Shown here piece after piece: positions 44,079-53,191 of a DNA stretch of 64,000 bases. The notes under the pieces were generated by a model that searched no databases, was not told the DNA's origin, and saw nothing but the letters and a program-made list of their open reading frames with translations. This stretch comes from Bacteroidaceae bacterium (GTDB lineage Bacteria; Bacteroidota; Bacteroidia; Bacteroidales; Bacteroidaceae): assembly GCA_017534535.1 (NCBI GenBank), contig JAFXVZ010000032.1:1-64000 (forward strand), in the 5' to 3' direction. The position numbers were made by a program, and so were the translations under genes. Each line of letters starts with the position of its first letter. The first letter of the stretch is position 1.

Positions 44079-44145
44079 AGAAAAAAATTGGTGAATGTCA
44101 GAAAAAGTACTTACCTTTAGCTGTTCAAATGAAGATTTTTGCAAT

Positions 44146-45222
44146 ATGTTCAATACTTATGGTAATATTTTCCGACTGACAACCTTCGGAGAGTCGCATG
44201 GAGCAGGCATCGGAGGGGTAGTTGACGGCATGCCGGCTGGCATAGAGATTGATATGGATTTCATACAACAGGAGCTCAGTCGCAGAAGGCCTGGACAATC
44301 GGCTTTAACTACCTCGCGCAAAGAACCCGACGAGGTGGAACTTCTCTCTGGTGTATTCGAAGGTAAATCAACTGGAACTCCCATTGGTTTCTTGGCACGA
44401 AACACCAATCAACATAGTCAGGATTACGACAACCTGCGTGATGTGTTCCGCCCTTCTCACGCCGACTTCACCTATCAGATGAAATATGGTATCCGTGATC
44501 ATCGAGGCGGAGGACGGTCCTCGGCTCGTGAAACCATAGCCCGCGTAGTAGGTGGTGCTTTGGCAAAGTTAGCACTGAAGCAATTGGGTGTCCACATCAC
44601 AGCTTATACGCAACAAGTAGGTAATATCTCTTTAAACAAAGGTTATACTGATTATGATTTCTCTCTGATAGAACAGAATTCCGTTAGATGCCCAGATCCG
44701 GACAAAGCTGCTGAGATGGAAACCTTAATCAAAGAAGTGAAAGCAGCAGGAGACACCATTGGCGGAGCTATCCGATGCGTCATTCAAGGTTGTCCCATTG
44801 GTTTGGGAGAACCTGTTTTTGGCAAACTACATGCAGCTTTGGCAAGTGCAATGATGGGCATCAATGCCGCCAAAGGTTTTGAATATGGCGAGGGCTTTGG
44901 TGGAATGAATATGCGAGGCTCTGAGCAAAATGATGTGTTCTATAATAAGAATGGTATCATCGAAACTCGCACCAACCACTCGGGTGGCATACAAGGTGGT
45001 ATCAGCAACGGACAAGACATCTGTTTCCGTGTGGCATTCAAGCCTATAGCAACTCTGCTCTTTGAGCAACCCACTGTGGATATTGCAGGAAATGAAGCTG
45101 TTGTAAAAGCCAAAGGTCGTCATGACCCTTGTGTCCTACCTCGTGCTGTGCCTATCGTTGAGGCTATGGCAGCTATGACAATTCTCGATTATTACTTACT
45201 CAATAAAACTACCAAACTATGA
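44146..45222 (+). CDS. aroC: Chorismate synthase
   Basis: 358 residues from [19 protein letters not shown], the usual start; an upstream in-frame ATG at 44095 gives an unlikely extension. It catalyses the last shikimate step, EPSP to chorismate, with reduced flavin. Signatures: [10 protein letters not shown], the [16 protein letters not shown] loop, GSEQNDVF and [10 protein letters not shown] near the C-terminus. Its end overlaps the downstream peptidase by 4 bp (ATGA). Confidence 0.96.
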   Translation: MFNTYGNIFRLTTFGESHGAGIGGVVDGMPAGIEIDMDFIQQELSRRRPGQSALTTSRKEPDEVELLSGVFEGKSTGTPIGFLARNTNQHSQDYDNLRDVFRPSHADFTYQMKYGIRDHRGGGRSSARETIARVVGGALAKLALKQLGVHITAYTQQVGNISLNKGYTDYDFSLIEQNSVRCPDPDKAAEMETLIKEVKAAGDTIGGAIRCVIQGCPIGLGEPVFGKLHAALASAMMGINAAKGFEYGEGFGGMNMRGSEQNDVFYNKNGIIETRTNHSGGIQGGISNGQDICFRVAFKPIATLLFEQPTVDIAGNEAVVKAKGRHDPCVLPRAVPIVEAMAAMTILDYYLLNKTTKL

Positions 45223-46568
45223 TTAAACAATACATCCAAGACAATGAGGCTCGTATGCTGGACGAGCTTTTCAGCTTGATTCGCATCCCCAGCATCAGTT
45301 CAGAATCGGCACATAAAGAAGATATGATTCTTTGTGCGGAACGATGGAAAGAGTTGCTCTTAGCAGCTGGTGCCGATAAAGCCGAGGTGATGCCTTCAGA
45401 TGGCAACCCAATGGTTTATGCCGAGAAAATGGTTGACCCCAATGCCAAAACCATCTTGATTTATGGACATTACGACGTGATGCCCGTGGAGCCATTAGAC
45501 CTTTGGAAGACTGATCCTTTCGAGCCGGTTATCAAAGATGGAGTTATTTGTGCTCGTGGTGCTGACGACGATAAAGGTCAGAGCTTCATCCAAGCGAAAG
45601 CTTTTGAATATGTGGTAAAGAACGGCTTGCTGAAGCATAATGTGAAGTTCATCCTCGAGGGTGAGGAAGAGATTGGTTCCATGAGCTTGGAGCCTTTCTG
45701 CGAGAAGCACAAGGAAATGCTGAAGGCAGATATCATCTTGGTTTCTGACACCTCTATGTTGGGTAAAGACCTGCCCTCATTGACTACGGGTTTGCGAGGC
45801 TTGTCTTATTGGCAATTGGAGGTGACTGGTCCTAACCGTGACCTGCATAGTGGACACTTTGGTGGTGCCGTTGCCAATCCTATCAATGTGCTTTGCAAGC
45901 TAATAGCTCAGATGACGGATGCTGATGGCCGTATCACCGTACCTCATTTCTACGACGATGTAGAGGAGGTGCCGGCTGAAGAGCGCGAGATGATTGCCCA
46001 CATCCCATTCGATTTGGAGAAATACAAGAAGGCCATTGATGTGGAAGAGGTTTGTGGAGAGAAGGGCTATTGCACTTTAGAGCGCAATAGTTGTCGTCCT
46101 TCTTTCGATGTGTGTGGCATTTGGGGTGGTTATACGGGCGAAGGTGCCAAGACAGTAATCCCAAGCAAGGCTTACGCCAAGATTTCCACACGCTTGGTGC
46201 CTCATCAGGATAACGAGAAGATTGGTCAACTGATGATGGATTACCTTCAGGAGATTGCCCCTAAGAGTGTGAAAGTGAAGGTGGAATACCTGCATGGAGG
46301 CGAGAGTTATGTGTGCCCTATCTCATTGCCTGCTTACAAGGCTGCAGAAAAGGGTTTCGAAAAGGCGTTTGGCAAGAAGCCTTTGGCTGTGCGTCGTGGG
46401 GGTAGTATTCCTATCATCGCCACGTTCGAGAAGGTGCTGGGCATCAAGACAGTCCTCATGGGCTTTGGCCTCGAGAGCAATGCCATCCATAGCCCCAACG
46501 AGAACTTCCCTCTCGAGATTTTCCGCAAGGGCATTGAAGCTGTAGTGGAGTTCCACAAGAACTTCTAA
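45219..46568 (+). CDS. M20 family dipeptidase
   Basis: 449 residues, ArgE/DapE/PepV-like metallopeptidase. Zinc ligands and catalytic residues: YGHYDVMP (His, Asp), [22 protein letters not shown] (Glu pair), a later Asp in LVSDTSMLG and His near [13 protein letters not shown]. The dimerisation domain sits at about 185-330. It is a cytosolic dipeptidase and probably recycles peptides imported for amino-acid fermentation. Coupled to aroC by overlapping start and stop codons. Confidence 0.92.
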   Translation: MIKQYIQDNEARMLDELFSLIRIPSISSESAHKEDMILCAERWKELLLAAGADKAEVMPSDGNPMVYAEKMVDPNAKTILIYGHYDVMPVEPLDLWKTDPFEPVIKDGVICARGADDDKGQSFIQAKAFEYVVKNGLLKHNVKFILEGEEEIGSMSLEPFCEKHKEMLKADIILVSDTSMLGKDLPSLTTGLRGLSYWQLEVTGPNRDLHSGHFGGAVANPINVLCKLIAQMTDADGRITVPHFYDDVEEVPAEEREMIAHIPFDLEKYKKAIDVEEVCGEKGYCTLERNSCRPSFDVCGIWGGYTGEGAKTVIPSKAYAKISTRLVPHQDNEKIGQLMMDYLQEIAPKSVKVKVEYLHGGESYVCPISLPAYKAAEKGFEKAFGKKPLAVRRGGSIPIIATFEKVLGIKTVLMGFGLESNAIHSPNENFPLEIFRKGIEAVVEFHKNF

Positions 46569-46589
46569 GTCTATGCCAAAATATGAAAA

Positions 46590-46617
46590 AGGCACTCCGA
46601 AAAGAGTGCTTTTTTTA
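46590..46617. terminator. Bidirectional terminator between the M20 peptidase and topB
   Basis: GCACTC with its complement around loop CGAAAA, flanked by an A-run on one side and a long T-run on the other. It serves both genes; the topB stop lies at its edge. Confidence 0.85.
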
Positions 46618-48846
46618 TGGTTTTACTGAAAAGGGGAGGCGGAAGGTACATCCAGTTTTCCATTCTGAACAGCCATAGGCAGTTTTGCCCTTAATTATAT
46701 GACCATGAGCACATACAGGGCAAGGCTTTCCAATGATGCTATCATCAGGAACCATTTTTTCGTTGAACGTTGACGACTGACCATTGATAGTTGGCTTAAC
46801 TCCATCATTACGGACTTTACCCGCTACCTCATCCGAACTATTATTGACCTTAGTTTGCTGCACTTTAAGCTTTTGCTGGCCATTCACCTTTGCTGACTTC
46901 TTCTTTTTCTTCTCCTCTTCAGGATTCACTACAGTAATGCGACGATTCGAATTATCCGATAGTACAGCATTCACAATCTCAGTCACCATTTGCTTCAGTT
47001 CATCGAGGAACTGTCCTGCTTGGTAAGTTTTCTTTTCTATCTCACGCAACTTCTTCTCCCAAAGACCTGTGAGCTCAGCGCTCTTGAGCAGCTCCTCTCG
47101 AATGAGGCCAATCAGTTCGATACCTGTTGGGGTAGCCACCAAAGTCTTACGTTCCTTACGAATATAATTGCGCTTGAACAACGTCTCAATGATAGCAGCT
47201 CTTGTTGATGGGCGACCAATGCCATTCTCCTTCATAGCATCTCGCAACTCATCGTTATCCACCAACTTACCAGCAGTTTCCATCGCTCTCAGCAAAGTCG
47301 CCTCCGTATAAGGCCTTGGGGGTTGCGTCCACTTTTCCTGTAGTTCAGGGAAATGAGGACCTTGCTCACCTTTCTTAAATTGAACGTTCACCGTTGACCG
47401 TTGGCCGTTATTCTCTCCTGATTCCTCATCAACATCTCCTTTAAACACCACCCGCCAACCAGGATCAAGAACTTGTCGCCCACTGGTTTTGAAGGGGATA
47501 TCCTCTACCCTACCTTCTATCGTTGTAGTACTGATCTTGCACTCTGGATAGAACACAGCTATGAAATGTCGAGCCACCAGGTCGAACACTTTCTTCTCTT
47601 GGTCAGTCAGGTTTACAGGAGGCTGACCCGTTGGGATAATGGCATGGTGGTCAGTCACTTTGGAGTTGTCGAAGACTTTCTTGCTCTTAGGTAATGGACC
47701 GTTGACCGTTGACCGTTGACCATTGACCGTTTTGCCAACAAGAGGTTCTGTTAGGCTTTCATAGCCCTTCAAGCCTCTAAGAATATTCGGGCATTTGGGA
47801 TAGATATCATCACTCAAGAAGGTGGTATCCACACGAGGATAAGTCGTTACCTTCTTCTCATACAGACTTTGGATGAGCTTTAGCGTTTCATCGGCGCTGA
47901 AATTGAACTTCTTGTTACAATCCACCTGCAGAGAAGTCAAATCATACAAACGGGGAGGATATTCCTTACCCTGCTTCTTCGTCACATCCGTCACTTCGAA
48001 AGGCAAGTCCTTGATGCGTTCCACCAAAGCCAAACCATCTGCCTCATTAGCGATGGGTTCCATACCTGGATTATCAATTTTTGAGATATCGACAGGCTCA
48101 TCGTCCTTCTTATTCTTCTCAGCCTCCGCAATCAGTTCTTCGTCACTTTTCTTCACCACTGCATTGAACAACGTATCGCGATAGGTAGTTTTGAGCTCCC
48201 AATATTGGCGAGGCACAAAGTTCTCGATTTCCTGTTGGCGATTCACAATCAGCGCCAAAGTGGGGGTTTGCACACGTCCGATACTCAGAACCTGGCGATT
48301 CTGACCATATTTAATGGTATAAAGGCGTGTGGCGTTCATGCCTAAGAGCCAATCGCCGATGGCACGACTCAATCCTGCCTCATAGAGCGACTGATAGTCG
48401 GATGCCTCATGCAATCGGTTAAATCCCTCACGGATAGACTCTTCCGTCAGGGATGAAATCCAAAGTCTTTTTACGGGACACTTCGCCCCAGCTTTCTGCA
48501 TCACCCATCGCTGTATCAGTTCTCCCTCCTGACCAGCATCACCACAGTTGATGATCATGTCGGCTTTCTGCATCAGTCCCTCAATGATGTGGAACTGCTT
48601 CTCGTATGTAGGATTAGAGATGAGTTTGATGCCGAAGCGTGGAGGTACCATTGGCAAGGAGCCTAAGCTCCAAGATTTCCAAGCATCTGTATAATCCTGC
48701 GGTTCTTTGAGTGTACAAAGATGACCGAAGGTCCAGGTTACCTGATAACCGTTACCCTCGATATATCCGTCCTTGCGTTCCCTCGCCCCCAAGACCTGCG
48801 CTATATCCCTTGCCACCGATGGTTTTTCTGCTATGCAAACAATCAT
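46615..48846 (-). CDS. topB: DNA topoisomerase III
   Basis: 743 residues from MIVCIAEKPSVARDIAQVLG. A toprim domain (INCGDAGQEGELI) is followed by the type IA core with SIGRVQTPTLALI and the catalytic-tyrosine motif TTYPRVDTTFLSDD, then RPSTRAAIIETL. A C-terminal four-cysteine zinc ribbon (CPVCAHGH ... GCSEWKTGC) closes the protein. It relaxes and decatenates DNA. Oddly, the gene has three or four heptamer-derived inserts encoding VNGQRST-like peptides (residues about 377, 484, 660 and 689). The first two fall inside the core and the others in the C-terminal linker. Confidence 0.94.
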   Translation of the reverse strand: MIVCIAEKPSVARDIAQVLGARERKDGYIEGNGYQVTWTFGHLCTLKEPQDYTDAWKSWSLGSLPMVPPRFGIKLISNPTYEKQFHIIEGLMQKADMIINCGDAGQEGELIQRWVMQKAGAKCPVKRLWISSLTEESIREGFNRLHEASDYQSLYEAGLSRAIGDWLLGMNATRLYTIKYGQNRQVLSIGRVQTPTLALIVNRQQEIENFVPRQYWELKTTYRDTLFNAVVKKSDEELIAEAEKNKKDDEPVDISKIDNPGMEPIANEADGLALVERIKDLPFEVTDVTKKQGKEYPPRLYDLTSLQVDCNKKFNFSADETLKLIQSLYEKKVTTYPRVDTTFLSDDIYPKCPNILRGLKGYESLTEPLVGKTVNGQRSTVNGPLPKSKKVFDNSKVTDHHAIIPTGQPPVNLTDQEKKVFDLVARHFIAVFYPECKISTTTIEGRVEDIPFKTSGRQVLDPGWRVVFKGDVDEESGENNGQRSTVNVQFKKGEQGPHFPELQEKWTQPPRPYTEATLLRAMETAGKLVDNDELRDAMKENGIGRPSTRAAIIETLFKRNYIRKERKTLVATPTGIELIGLIREELLKSAELTGLWEKKLREIEKKTYQAGQFLDELKQMVTEIVNAVLSDNSNRRITVVNPEEEKKKKKSAKVNGQQKLKVQQTKVNNSSDEVAGKVRNDGVKPTINGQSSTFNEKMVPDDSIIGKPCPVCAHGHIIKGKTAYGCSEWKTGCTFRLPFSVKP
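46762..46796 (+). repeat. In-frame heptamer array in topB (C-terminal linker)
   Basis: Five 7-bp units (GTTGAAC, GTTGACG, ACTGACC, ATTGATA, GTTGGCT on the plus strand) encode INGQSSTFN on the minus strand. A more decayed block lies near 46840-46890 (VNGQQKLKVQQ). Confidence 0.7.
47379..47413 (+). repeat. In-frame heptamer array in topB (core)
   Basis: Five 7-bp units on the plus strand (ATTGAAC, GTTCACC, GTTGACC, GTTGGCC, GTTATTC) encode NNGQRSTVNV on the coding strand. Confidence 0.75.
47701..47731 (+). repeat. In-frame heptamer array in topB (near the active-site region)
   Basis: Three identical GTTGACC units, one ATTGACC and a partial GTT. On the coding strand they give TVNGQRSTVNG, the cleanest example of the peptide written by this repeat. 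Confidence 0.85.
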
Positions 48847-48863
48847 AAATATCAATTTGGGTG

Positions 48864-48894
48864 CAAAGATAGTGCAAGCCGAAGACAGAACAAA
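48864..48894 (-). promoter_or_regulatory. Promoter of topB
   Basis: On the minus strand TTTG (48894-48891), a 19-bp spacer and TATCTTTG (48871-48864), 18 bp before the topB start. The leader would be only about ten bases. Confidence 0.7.
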
Positions 48895-48988
48895 ATAAAC
48901 TGTTTATTTTTTATGGGGAGGCGAAGCCTATCTTATCTAAAGATAGTGGAAAGAGTTAATGGAACAAATAATGGTTAGTTATTTTTAT

Positions 48989-49033
48989 GTATAGGCGAAG
49001 CTTGTATCACCAAATAGTGCAAGCTGACTATAC
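48989..49033 (-). terminator. Long imperfect hairpin after the GG-leader peptide gene
   Basis: GTATAG/CTATAC at the base, an internal loop, then AGCTTG/CAAGCT and CAC/GTG towards the tip. It begins 32 bp past the stop at 49065 and is a likely terminator or 3' end structure. Confidence 0.55.
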
Positions 49034-49064
49034 GCTTCTCATTCTATTCCAAGTTATTCCCTAT

Positions 49065-49265
49065 TTAATTCCCAACAGGAGCACACTCTCTTAATATACT
49101 GTTACCACCAAATGTATATCTTCCACCTGCCACATTATCCAACTCATCGTCAGATAGTTCTTCACGCATAACCACCTGAGCATCCTTATCCACGCCCTCG
49201 ATAGTGAGTTTCTTTACATTGTCGTCAATTTCAATCTGCACGATTTTTTTGTTCTTGGTTTCCAT
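49065..49265 (-). CDS. Small peptide with a double-glycine leader (possible RiPP precursor)
   Basis: 66 residues. The leader has the acidic helix and cleavage signature EELSDDELDNVAGG (GG at residues 47-48) that marks Bacteroidales GG-type natural-product or bacteriocin precursors. The predicted core is 18 residues, RYTFGGNSILRECAPVGN, with one cysteine. No maturase, radical-SAM enzyme, peptidase-transporter or immunity gene is found in this window, so it would be processed in trans or is a solo gene. A minus-strand TATCTTTG -7 box (49299-49292) sits between arms of a 9-bp inverted repeat. Confidence 0.7.
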   Translation of the reverse strand: METKNKKIVQIEIDDNVKKLTIEGVDKDAQVVMREELSDDELDNVAGGRYTFGGNSILRECAPVGN

Positions 49266-49269
49266 ATCG

Positions 49270-49315
49270 TTAACAATTTAATAACATTATGCAAAGATAC
49301 AAAATGAATTGTTAA
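49270..49315 (-). promoter_or_regulatory. -7 box flanked by a 9-bp inverted repeat (GG-leader gene)
   Basis: TTAACAATT at 49270-49278 and AATTGTTAA at 49307-49315 surround minus-strand TATCTTTG (49299-49292). The arrangement suggests an operator over the promoter; both arms being AT-rich, chance is possible. Confidence 0.45.
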
Positions 49316-49365
49316 AAGACAGGGAAATGGTCTGTTAAATATTGTGAAGAGCCCCTGTTCAACTT

Positions 49366-49431
49366 GCTTCAAGCGAATGGCTTGATTAGTTGAAGTAATC
49401 GGGCCTTTTAGTTGAAGCAATCACTTAACTT
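49366..49431 (+). repeat. 22-nt degenerate tandem repeat array B (3 units)
   Basis: Units 49366-49387, 49388-49409 and 49410-49431, opening GCTTCAAGCGAATG, AGTTGAAGTAAT and AGTTGAAGCAAT. Downstream GAGGATGG also occurs after array A. Confidence 0.7.
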
Positions 49432-49580
49432 ATCGAGAGAATTTTGAAACCTACTCGGAGAGGATGGACGGTCAGGTCGGAGTTGCTTAACTCACCACAT
49501 AATCAACGCTAAAGAATTTTGAAATAAGACCTATAGACTTCACCTTTAACACTTAACAAACAATAATACAAGAAGATGAA

Positions 49581-49611
49581 AGTGTGAAGTCATTTGCTAA
49601 GACTTCACACT
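49581..49611. terminator. Isolated perfect hairpin, no adjacent gene
   Basis: AGTGTGAAGTC and its exact complement (11 bp) around a 9-nt loop. It is far from any gene end: the nearest stops are those of topB and the peptide on the other side. It could end an unseen transcript or be a regulatory element. Confidence 0.4.
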
Positions 49612-49703
49612 CAAAACTCATTAATTCACAATAATTAACCCATGAAAGTGAAATGTATGCGTCTTATTTTAAAATTCGTCGCCATTAATAATACCCGATG
49701 ATA

Positions 49704-49735
49704 TTTGCATTTCTCTGCAACATCCATTATATTTG
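49704..49735 (+). promoter_or_regulatory. Promoter of the second CocE hydrolase gene
   Basis: TTTG at 49704-49707, a 20-bp spacer and TATATTTG at 49728-49735, 37 bp before the ATG at 49772. Confidence 0.75.
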
Positions 49736-49771
49736 CACCATTATTTATTATTAGGATAATAGAGAAATGCT

Positions 49772-51658
49772 ATGAAAAGAATAGGATTAAGTATAGCGTG
49801 CTTGCTGATTTGCCTTTGCATACAAGCACAAGATGTGACTCGTGAGTGGGTGGAACAGCACTATAACAAGCGAGAGGTGATGATTCCCATGAGGGATGGC
49901 GTCAAGTTGTTTACAGCTATCTATGAACCCAAAGACGCAACGAAGCTGACGCCTGTAATTATGCAACGAACCCCTTATCAGGCATCACCTTATGGTGCAG
50001 GCTATAGCGGCAACCTCTGGGGCAAAATGAGGAACTATGCCCGTGAGCGTTATGTCATTGTGTTGCAGGATGTTCGTGGAAAATGGATGAGCGAGGGCGA
50101 CTTCGTGGATGTGCGTCCTTTCATCGCCAACAAACAATCCAACAAGGACATTGACGAGGCAAGCGACACTTATGACACCGCTGAGTGGATTGTCAACAAC
50201 GTAAAAACAAACGGCAACATTGGCGTGTTAGGCACCTCATATCCAGGCTTCTACGCGACAATGGCTGCACTGAGCGGCCATCCTGCCATCAAAGCAGTAG
50301 CTCCTCAGGCCCCAGTAACGGATTGGTGGATGGGCGACGACTATCACCATCATGGCGTGCTGATGATTACAGACATGCTGAACTTTGTGGCTCAGTCGTT
50401 TGGCCGTCCTCGCCCTGTGCCCACCAAGACGCAAACCCGCATGAAGCCTTTCTTCCTGGACGATGAATATTCTTTCTTCCTGCGAGAGAAGACGTTAAAG
50501 AACATCACTAAGATTGTGGGCGACAGCATCGCCTTCTGGAAAGACCTGATGGCTCATCCTAACTATGATGAATTCTGGCAGGCTCGCGATGCGCGTAGGC
50601 ATATTAAAGATGTGAAGCCGGCAATCTTGTTGACAGGAGGTTTGTTTGATGCTGAGGATTGCTACGGCACCTGGGGCGTGTATAAAGCATTGAAGGCTCA
50701 GAGCCCTCAAACGGAAACACAGTTCATCATGGGCCCCTGGTTTCATGGGGCTTGGGAAAGAGACAGAGGCAACCACTTAGGCGACATCTATTTTGGTGCC
50801 AACACCTCTGACTATTATTTACATGAGGTGGAGTATAACTTCTTCCAGCATTACCTGAACGGCGAAGGCCCAGAGCCAGACCTCGACAACCATATTTATA
50901 TGTTCATTACAGGTGCCAACGAATGGAAGAAGTTTGACCAATGGCCTCCACGAAGCAGTGAGCCGCTGAGCTTCTACCTGCAAGCGGATGGTAAACTCAC
51001 CAATCAAACGCCTACTCTGACGAAGTCGTTTAGTGAATACACCTCCGACCCTAACCATCCTGTGCCCTATACCGATGCAATCAACAGCAGAAGGGCACGT
51101 GAGTATATGACTCACGACCAGCGCTTTGCAGAGCGTCGTCCTGATGTATTAACTTTCCGCACGGAGACGCTGACAGAGGATGTCACCCTAACAGGTGAGA
51201 TTATGGCTGATCTGCAGGTAGCAATCAGTACAACGGACGCCGATTTTGTGGTAAAGGTAATCGATGAGTTCCCCGAAGATTTCAAATACAGCAAGGAAAT
51301 CGAGGATAAATTCAATGGAGGACGACCCATCACCACTATCATGGGTAGTTACCAGATGTTGGTGAGAGGAGAGGTAATGAGAGGCAGATATCGCAACAGC
51401 TTCGAGCATCCAGAAGCCTTCAAGCCTGGACAATTGACACAAGTAAAGTTTGCCCTGCCTGACATCGCCCATTGCTTCCAGAAAGGGCATCGCATCGTGA
51501 TTCAGGTGCAGAGTACCTGGTTCCCGTTGAACGACCTGAATCCACAACAATTCATCGACATCACCCAGGCTAATGAGCAGGATTTCGTGAAGTCCGACAT
51601 CAAAATCTTCCACGAAAAGGCTCATCCGTCAAAGATTACGGTGAATAGACTGAAATAA
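49772..51658 (+). CDS. Secreted CocE/NonD family serine hydrolase, copy 2
   Basis: 628 residues, signal peptide MKRIGLSIACLLICLCIQAQ. The hydrolase core has VIMQRTPYQASPYG, nucleophile GVLGTSYPGFYA (in the GxSxG position), LTGGLFDAEDCYG and MGPWFHGAW. A C-terminal jelly-roll domain has VTLTGEIMADLQVAISTTDA. It is a paralogue of the gene at 20756-22540 but without the heptamer insert. The family acts on ester, amide or X-Pro bonds; substrate unknown. Single gene with its own promoter; the next promoter starts at its stop codon. Confidence 0.88.
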   Translation: MKRIGLSIACLLICLCIQAQDVTREWVEQHYNKREVMIPMRDGVKLFTAIYEPKDATKLTPVIMQRTPYQASPYGAGYSGNLWGKMRNYARERYVIVLQDVRGKWMSEGDFVDVRPFIANKQSNKDIDEASDTYDTAEWIVNNVKTNGNIGVLGTSYPGFYATMAALSGHPAIKAVAPQAPVTDWWMGDDYHHHGVLMITDMLNFVAQSFGRPRPVPTKTQTRMKPFFLDDEYSFFLREKTLKNITKIVGDSIAFWKDLMAHPNYDEFWQARDARRHIKDVKPAILLTGGLFDAEDCYGTWGVYKALKAQSPQTETQFIMGPWFHGAWERDRGNHLGDIYFGANTSDYYLHEVEYNFFQHYLNGEGPEPDLDNHIYMFITGANEWKKFDQWPPRSSEPLSFYLQADGKLTNQTPTLTKSFSEYTSDPNHPVPYTDAINSRRAREYMTHDQRFAERRPDVLTFRTETLTEDVTLTGEIMADLQVAISTTDADFVVKVIDEFPEDFKYSKEIEDKFNGGRPITTIMGSYQMLVRGEVMRGRYRNSFEHPEAFKPGQLTQVKFALPDIAHCFQKGHRIVIQVQSTWFPLNDLNPQQFIDITQANEQDFVKSDIKIFHEKAHPSKITVNRLK

Positions 51659-51659
51659 T

Positions 51660-51690
51660 TTTGATAATTAAAAACCTTTGCTTATTTTTG
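51660..51690 (+). promoter_or_regulatory. Promoter of the G1P dehydrogenase operon
   Basis: TTTG at 51660-51663, a 19-bp spacer and TATTTTTG at 51683-51690, immediately after the upstream stop codon and 22 bp before the ATG at 51713. Confidence 0.75.
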
Positions 51691-51712
51691 TGAGGTTGAA
51701 ATAATATTTATT

Positions 51713-53176
51713 ATGCAGAATTATGAGTTTTCACTGGAGTTTAATCCAGACATTATCCAACATATCTATTCCTTGATTAAGGAAGACCCTGCTTACACAC
51801 CCCGTTTCTTCAGAAGTGGGATGTTGCAAATGGAGCAGGCGTTGCAGTCCATTAACGATACTCGTGCCATGCGCATCGGTCCTGGTATATTGACGCAGGT
51901 CGGTGAGCTGTTTATAAAGCAGTTCCCTCACGATCGTGCTATCGTGGTGGCAGATACCAACACCTACCCCATTGCCGGCAAAACGGTTGAGGAGGCCCTG
52001 ATGAAGGCAGGTATCGTAGTGGAAGAACATCTGATATACGAGGGGCAGAACTTGCATGCCAACTTTGACACAATGGGTATTCTGCTTGACAGGCTGAAGC
52101 AGCTGCCTCAGGATGTGATCCCTATTGCTGTGGGAGCTGGTACGGTAAATGACCTCACAAAGTTGGCTTCCCATTTGGCAGGTCGTCATTATATGGTAAT
52201 ACCAACTGCAGCATCGAATGGTGGTTATACAGCATATGGAGCTGCTATCCGCATGAATGGCATCAAGCAGACCTTCCCTTGTCCTGGTCCACAGGCCGTA
52301 CTTGCCGATACGGATATCATCATCCATGCGCCTACGGAACTAAACCAGAGTGGATATGCTGATTTGTTAGCGAAGATGACATCTGGTGCCGACTGGATTT
52401 TGGCAGACTGGATGGGTATTGAGCATATCAATGAGAAGGCTTGGAAGATGAGCCAGAGCGGTTTCCACGAGACGATGATGTCAGTAGAACGAATCATGGC
52501 AGGTGAGCCTATCGATGAACGTCATAACATCGAGAAGATGATGGAGGGCTTGTTGCTAAGTGGTTTGGCCATGCAGGTGACGAAGAGCGACTTACCTGCA
52601 TCAGGTGCTGAGCATCAGTTGACAGGCATTTGGGAAATGGAGCGAGCCGTTAGTGGCAAGGATAAAATGCCTCACGGTAAGTTGTTGAGCATCGCCCTTC
52701 TGACAGTAACTGCTATCTATAACAAGCTTCTGACCTGCTCATTGGAGGAGGTTTTGGATGTAAATAGAATCGTAAAGGAATGGCCTTCTTTGGAGGTGTA
52801 TGAACTTCAGGCCCATGAGGCATTGAGCAAGGTGGGCTTGCAAAAGTTGGGTATGCAGGTGGCTGTGTCTAACTATGTGACACCTGAGCAATTGAGCATT
52901 GAGTTGCAGCAGTTGAAAGAGTATTGGCCCGAGGTTAAAGACCGGCTGAACCAACAGGTTATGCCTGTAAGACAGTTGTATGATACCTTGAAGTTGGGTG
53001 GCATGCCTACCAAGCCTGGCGAGGCTGGCATCAGTTGGGAACATGTGTATCAAACAGTGAAATGTGTGCCTTACCTGAGCAAGCGATTCAATGTGTTGAG
53101 TCTGGTGGCAAGAACTGGATACCTGAATCCTTGGCTCGACGATTTGTTTAAGAAAACGAAAAAGTGGTTCGACTAA
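51713..53176 (+). CDS. sn-Glycerol-1-phosphate dehydrogenase family protein
   Basis: 487 residues of the iron-containing alcohol dehydrogenase superfamily, G1PDH/AraM branch. Motifs: IPIAVGAGTVNDLTKLASHL (nucleotide), VIPTAASNGGYTAYGAAI, the metal sites GADWILADW and SGAEHQLTGIWEME. It would reduce DHAP to sn-glycerol-1-phosphate, the archaeal-type stereoisomer. The chain is longer than typical AraM, with an N-terminal extension (FRSGMLQMEQALQSINDTRA) before the core. It lies 15 bp upstream of a GDPD gene, suggesting a link to glycerophospholipid metabolism. Confidence 0.82.
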   Translation: MQNYEFSLEFNPDIIQHIYSLIKEDPAYTPRFFRSGMLQMEQALQSINDTRAMRIGPGILTQVGELFIKQFPHDRAIVVADTNTYPIAGKTVEEALMKAGIVVEEHLIYEGQNLHANFDTMGILLDRLKQLPQDVIPIAVGAGTVNDLTKLASHLAGRHYMVIPTAASNGGYTAYGAAIRMNGIKQTFPCPGPQAVLADTDIIIHAPTELNQSGYADLLAKMTSGADWILADWMGIEHINEKAWKMSQSGFHETMMSVERIMAGEPIDERHNIEKMMEGLLLSGLAMQVTKSDLPASGAEHQLTGIWEMERAVSGKDKMPHGKLLSIALLTVTAIYNKLLTCSLEEVLDVNRIVKEWPSLEVYELQAHEALSKVGLQKLGMQVAVSNYVTPEQLSIELQQLKEYWPEVKDRLNQQVMPVRQLYDTLKLGGMPTKPGEAGISWEHVYQTVKCVPYLSKRFNVLSLVARTGYLNPWLDDLFKKTKKWFD

Positions 53177-53191
53177 TGAATAGAATGAATA

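Larger units (their letters stand above)
49266..49771. other. Divergent intergenic region with array B and an isolated hairpin
   Basis: Between the GG-leader peptide and the second CocE gene. It holds the peptide promoter, array B (49366-49431), a 12-bp direct repeat AGAATTTTGAAA (49438-49449 and 49513-49524), a strong hairpin (49581-49611) and the CocE promoter. No gene longer than about 20 codons is supported. Confidence 0.65.
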
